A stretch of DNA of 64,000 nucleotides from Neoarius graeffei (Eukaryota; Chordata; Actinopteri; Siluriformes; Ariidae): NCBI RefSeq assembly GCF_027579695.1, contig NC_083581.1, positions 61,268,200 to 61,332,199 of the forward strand, in the 5' to 3' direction. A program made the translations under genes and the position numbers. Numbering within the stretch: the stretch's first letter is position 1; the number at the start of each line of letters is the position of its first letter. The notes beneath the pieces were generated by a model that was not told where the DNA came from, ran no database searches, and saw only the letters and a list, made by a program, of their open reading frames with translations. Of the stretch, positions 62,389 to 64,000 are shown in pieces.

Positions 62389-62869
62389 GGCTACATCCAC
62401 ACGACAACGGCAATGAGATTTTTTTTTTTTTTTTTTTTTTTTAGCGGGTAAAAAAAATATCGCGTCCACATGGGCAACGGATCAGTAAAGTTTCAGGTTC
62501 ATATGGCAACGCAACGCTTGCTGAAAACGATGCAATACACATGCCACACCTCTACGTGCGCTGTAAGACGGTCCCATCGGAGACACCAGAACAGTAGAAG
62601 TAGGAGGACGCATGCGCATAAACCCCTTCTTCTACCCGGCGTGATGACTTGTTCTAGTCATGTGGTTGTGACGTCATCATAAACAAATCCGTTCTACTCA
62701 TCCAGACGACTTCGCAACGGCGCCGTTGCCAGATTTTTCCACTCTGGAAACCGTTCTCAAAAAATATCGTTTTGGGGCACCCAAAACGCCGGTGCTGTGT
62801 GGACGCCAGGCCGAAATGATGATAAATTTTATCGGATTCACCTGAATCCGTTGCCGTGTGGACAGGGCC
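62389..62869. mobile_element. Harbinger-like MITE (family H8)
   Basis: The ends GGCTACATCCACACGACAAC and GTTGCCGTGTGGACAGGGCC are inverted, flanked by TTA (62386-62388 and 62870-62872). No coding remnant was recognised. Confidence 0.85.
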
Positions 62870-63912
62870 TTAATGACACCTGGGGAAACCTGTGCGGGTG
62901 CTTTGAGTTTAGTAGATGATTAGTGTGTGACACTCAGTTTAAAACATTCATGCCCTGCAAAATGTGGGCTGATTTGTTCACAGTATTCTAATTTTTTGAA
63001 TTCCTGTTTTCGTGGGTTTTATGAGCTGGAAGCACAAATTATGTAAAAATAAACAAATAAATACTTGAAATTGTTTAAATTGTGCGCCCTGAATCTATAA
63101 TCTGTGAAAGTTTAACTTTTTGAATGGGATTGTGGAAATTAAACAACTTTTCCATGATATTCTAATTTTTTGGAAAGGGTCTGTATATTCTGCACTTTAT
63201 TAAACCGTATATTTCTGCACGCATCCGTCGCGTACGTGACATGGAGATTATTCCATACGACTTCGAACCCGTGGTGTAGAGAAGAGTTGGAAAGACGGCA
63301 GGATAAGGACTAGTCTGTCGCGCTGGTATTTTCGTCATTACTGTCGCACAATTAAAATGTGCCAGATCAGATGGCTGGTGGGTTTTCAAAATAATAAATA
63401 CATATTCTACTAAGTGCATTTATCACATAATCCTCACTAAGGTTTCGGACAGCACTACAAAATGGTGTCCCCACTATATAGTGCCCTATACAGGGAGTAT
63501 GGAGCGATTTTGGACACAGGGAAAACTTCCGGCTTGATTACGTCAGCATTCGAAGGAGGGCGCGCGCGTCTTTTGACAACGTTGGCAGATGTTGGTCACT
63601 TTGATTTCCGCTGTACGTTTTACTTCCGTCCTACGATGTCTCGCACAGGTCTCAGCGAATCTTGTTTACGTCCGTCGCTTTGACACACATTACATAGCAT
63701 ATTTCAAACACTCATAACTTGCTGTAGCAGTGACAAAATAGCTATCAGAAATGCATTCCTACATTTTATAAAATGAGAGAAATAGAGTTTTGATGATAAA
63801 AAATTTGCCTTCAGTTCCCCTTTAAAGGAGTCATATTTAAGTCTTCACATTTATTTTAGAACAAGAATTAGATAAACAATAATTCCCCCCCTCCCCTCAT
63901 TTTGGACCTTAA

Positions 63913-64000
63913 AGGGATAGTTCGGGATTTTTGACATGAATCTGTATGGCATCCCCATCAATAGTGTCGTGCAAACACACTGACTTACCCCTGACAGCAT
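63913..64000 (+). mobile_element. Left end of another TTAA element, cut by the window edge
   Basis: TTAA at 63909-63912 is followed by AGGGATAGTTCGGGATTTTT, a start resembling TTAA-duplicating fish repeats (from memory). The rest lies outside the window. Confidence 0.45.

Larger units (their letters stand above)
59545..63183 (-). mobile_element. Tc1-like element with two nested insertions
   Basis: Long inverted repeats of about 200 bp have CAGACCCTTTCCAAAAAATT at the left and its complement at the right. TA lies at 59543-59544 and 63184-63185. The transposase gene is complete apart from one frameshift and the insertion of the element 60564-62064. A Harbinger-like MITE (62389-62869) sits upstream of the transposase start. 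Confidence 0.92.
58226..63821. mobile_element. TTAA (Kolobok-like) element expanded by nested insertions
   Basis: The ends AGGGGAACTGAAGTCA and TGCCTTCAGTTCCCCT are flanked by TTAA (58222-58225 and 63822-63825). Its left part (58226-58490) and right part (about 63523-63821) align with the intact copy 31736-32400. The middle about 85 bp of the family consensus is missing, and about 5 kb of other sequence lies between. Confidence 0.8.

Overview
This is a eukaryotic window from a teleost fish, probably an ostariophysan and plausibly a catfish, judging only from its repeats. It holds spliced genes with GT/AG introns, Tc1/mariner, hAT and Harbinger-like DNA transposons, tRNA-derived SINEs of the DANA/mermaid type, RTE-like and L2-like LINE remnants and microsatellites. 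There are no bacterial operons, rRNA genes or CRISPR arrays. Nearly all the longer open frames are shadows of SINEs or of transposon remnants.

Host genes. (1) A complete guanylin-type prohormone gene (guca2a-like) lies at 3765-10565 on the + strand: exon 1 with the signal peptide (3765-3833), exon 2 with the prosegment (7931-8123) and exon 3 ending in the four-cysteine hormone (10501-10565). Both introns are filled with transposons. (2) A CpG-rich promoter and first coding exon begin near 20.75 kb (ATG at 21222, donor at 21362). An in-phase second exon lies at 40111-40183, behind an 18.7 kb intron made mostly of transposons. The short peptide resembles the poorly conserved N-terminal region of eIF4G proteins, which is a tentative identification. 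The rest of the gene is beyond the window, apart from one possible 24-nt microexon at 57135.

Layout. 0.6-3.1 kb: a Tc1-like element holding a Harbinger-like element, a SINE, and a SINE/Harbinger chimera. 3.6-10.6 kb: guanylin locus. 11.8-13.2 kb: an ISL2EU-like element holding a large palindrome. 13.8-15.8 kb: two abutting Tc1-like elements. 16-20.5 kb: LINE remnants and a tandem SINE array. 20.7-21.4 kb: promoter and exon 1. 22.2-28.4 kb: SINEs carrying embedded 'CCCCTTTTCCACC' MITEs, plus an RTE-like LINE. 29-35.6 kb: SANT- and MADF-bearing Harbinger MITEs, a TTAA element and a hAT relic. 37.2-39.4 kb: a MITE splitting a SINE, and a hAT element. 40.1 kb: exon 2. 40.5-50.4 kb: nested hAT/Harbinger stacks. 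51.3-57 kb: a hAT-like element with a BED zinc-finger exon. 58.2-63.8 kb: a TTAA element holding a near-complete Tc1 element, itself carrying two insertions.

Most element boundaries are supported by target-site duplications (TSDs) read directly from the sequence: TA for Tc1, 8 bp for hAT, usually a TTA/TAA/TGA-type 3-mer for Harbinger-like elements, TTAA for Kolobok-like elements and 12-14 bp for SINEs. This allows the order of insertion to be reconstructed. A recurring theme is that small Harbinger-like MITEs keep the first coding exon of a DNA-binding protein or transposase and stop at or near a splice donor.
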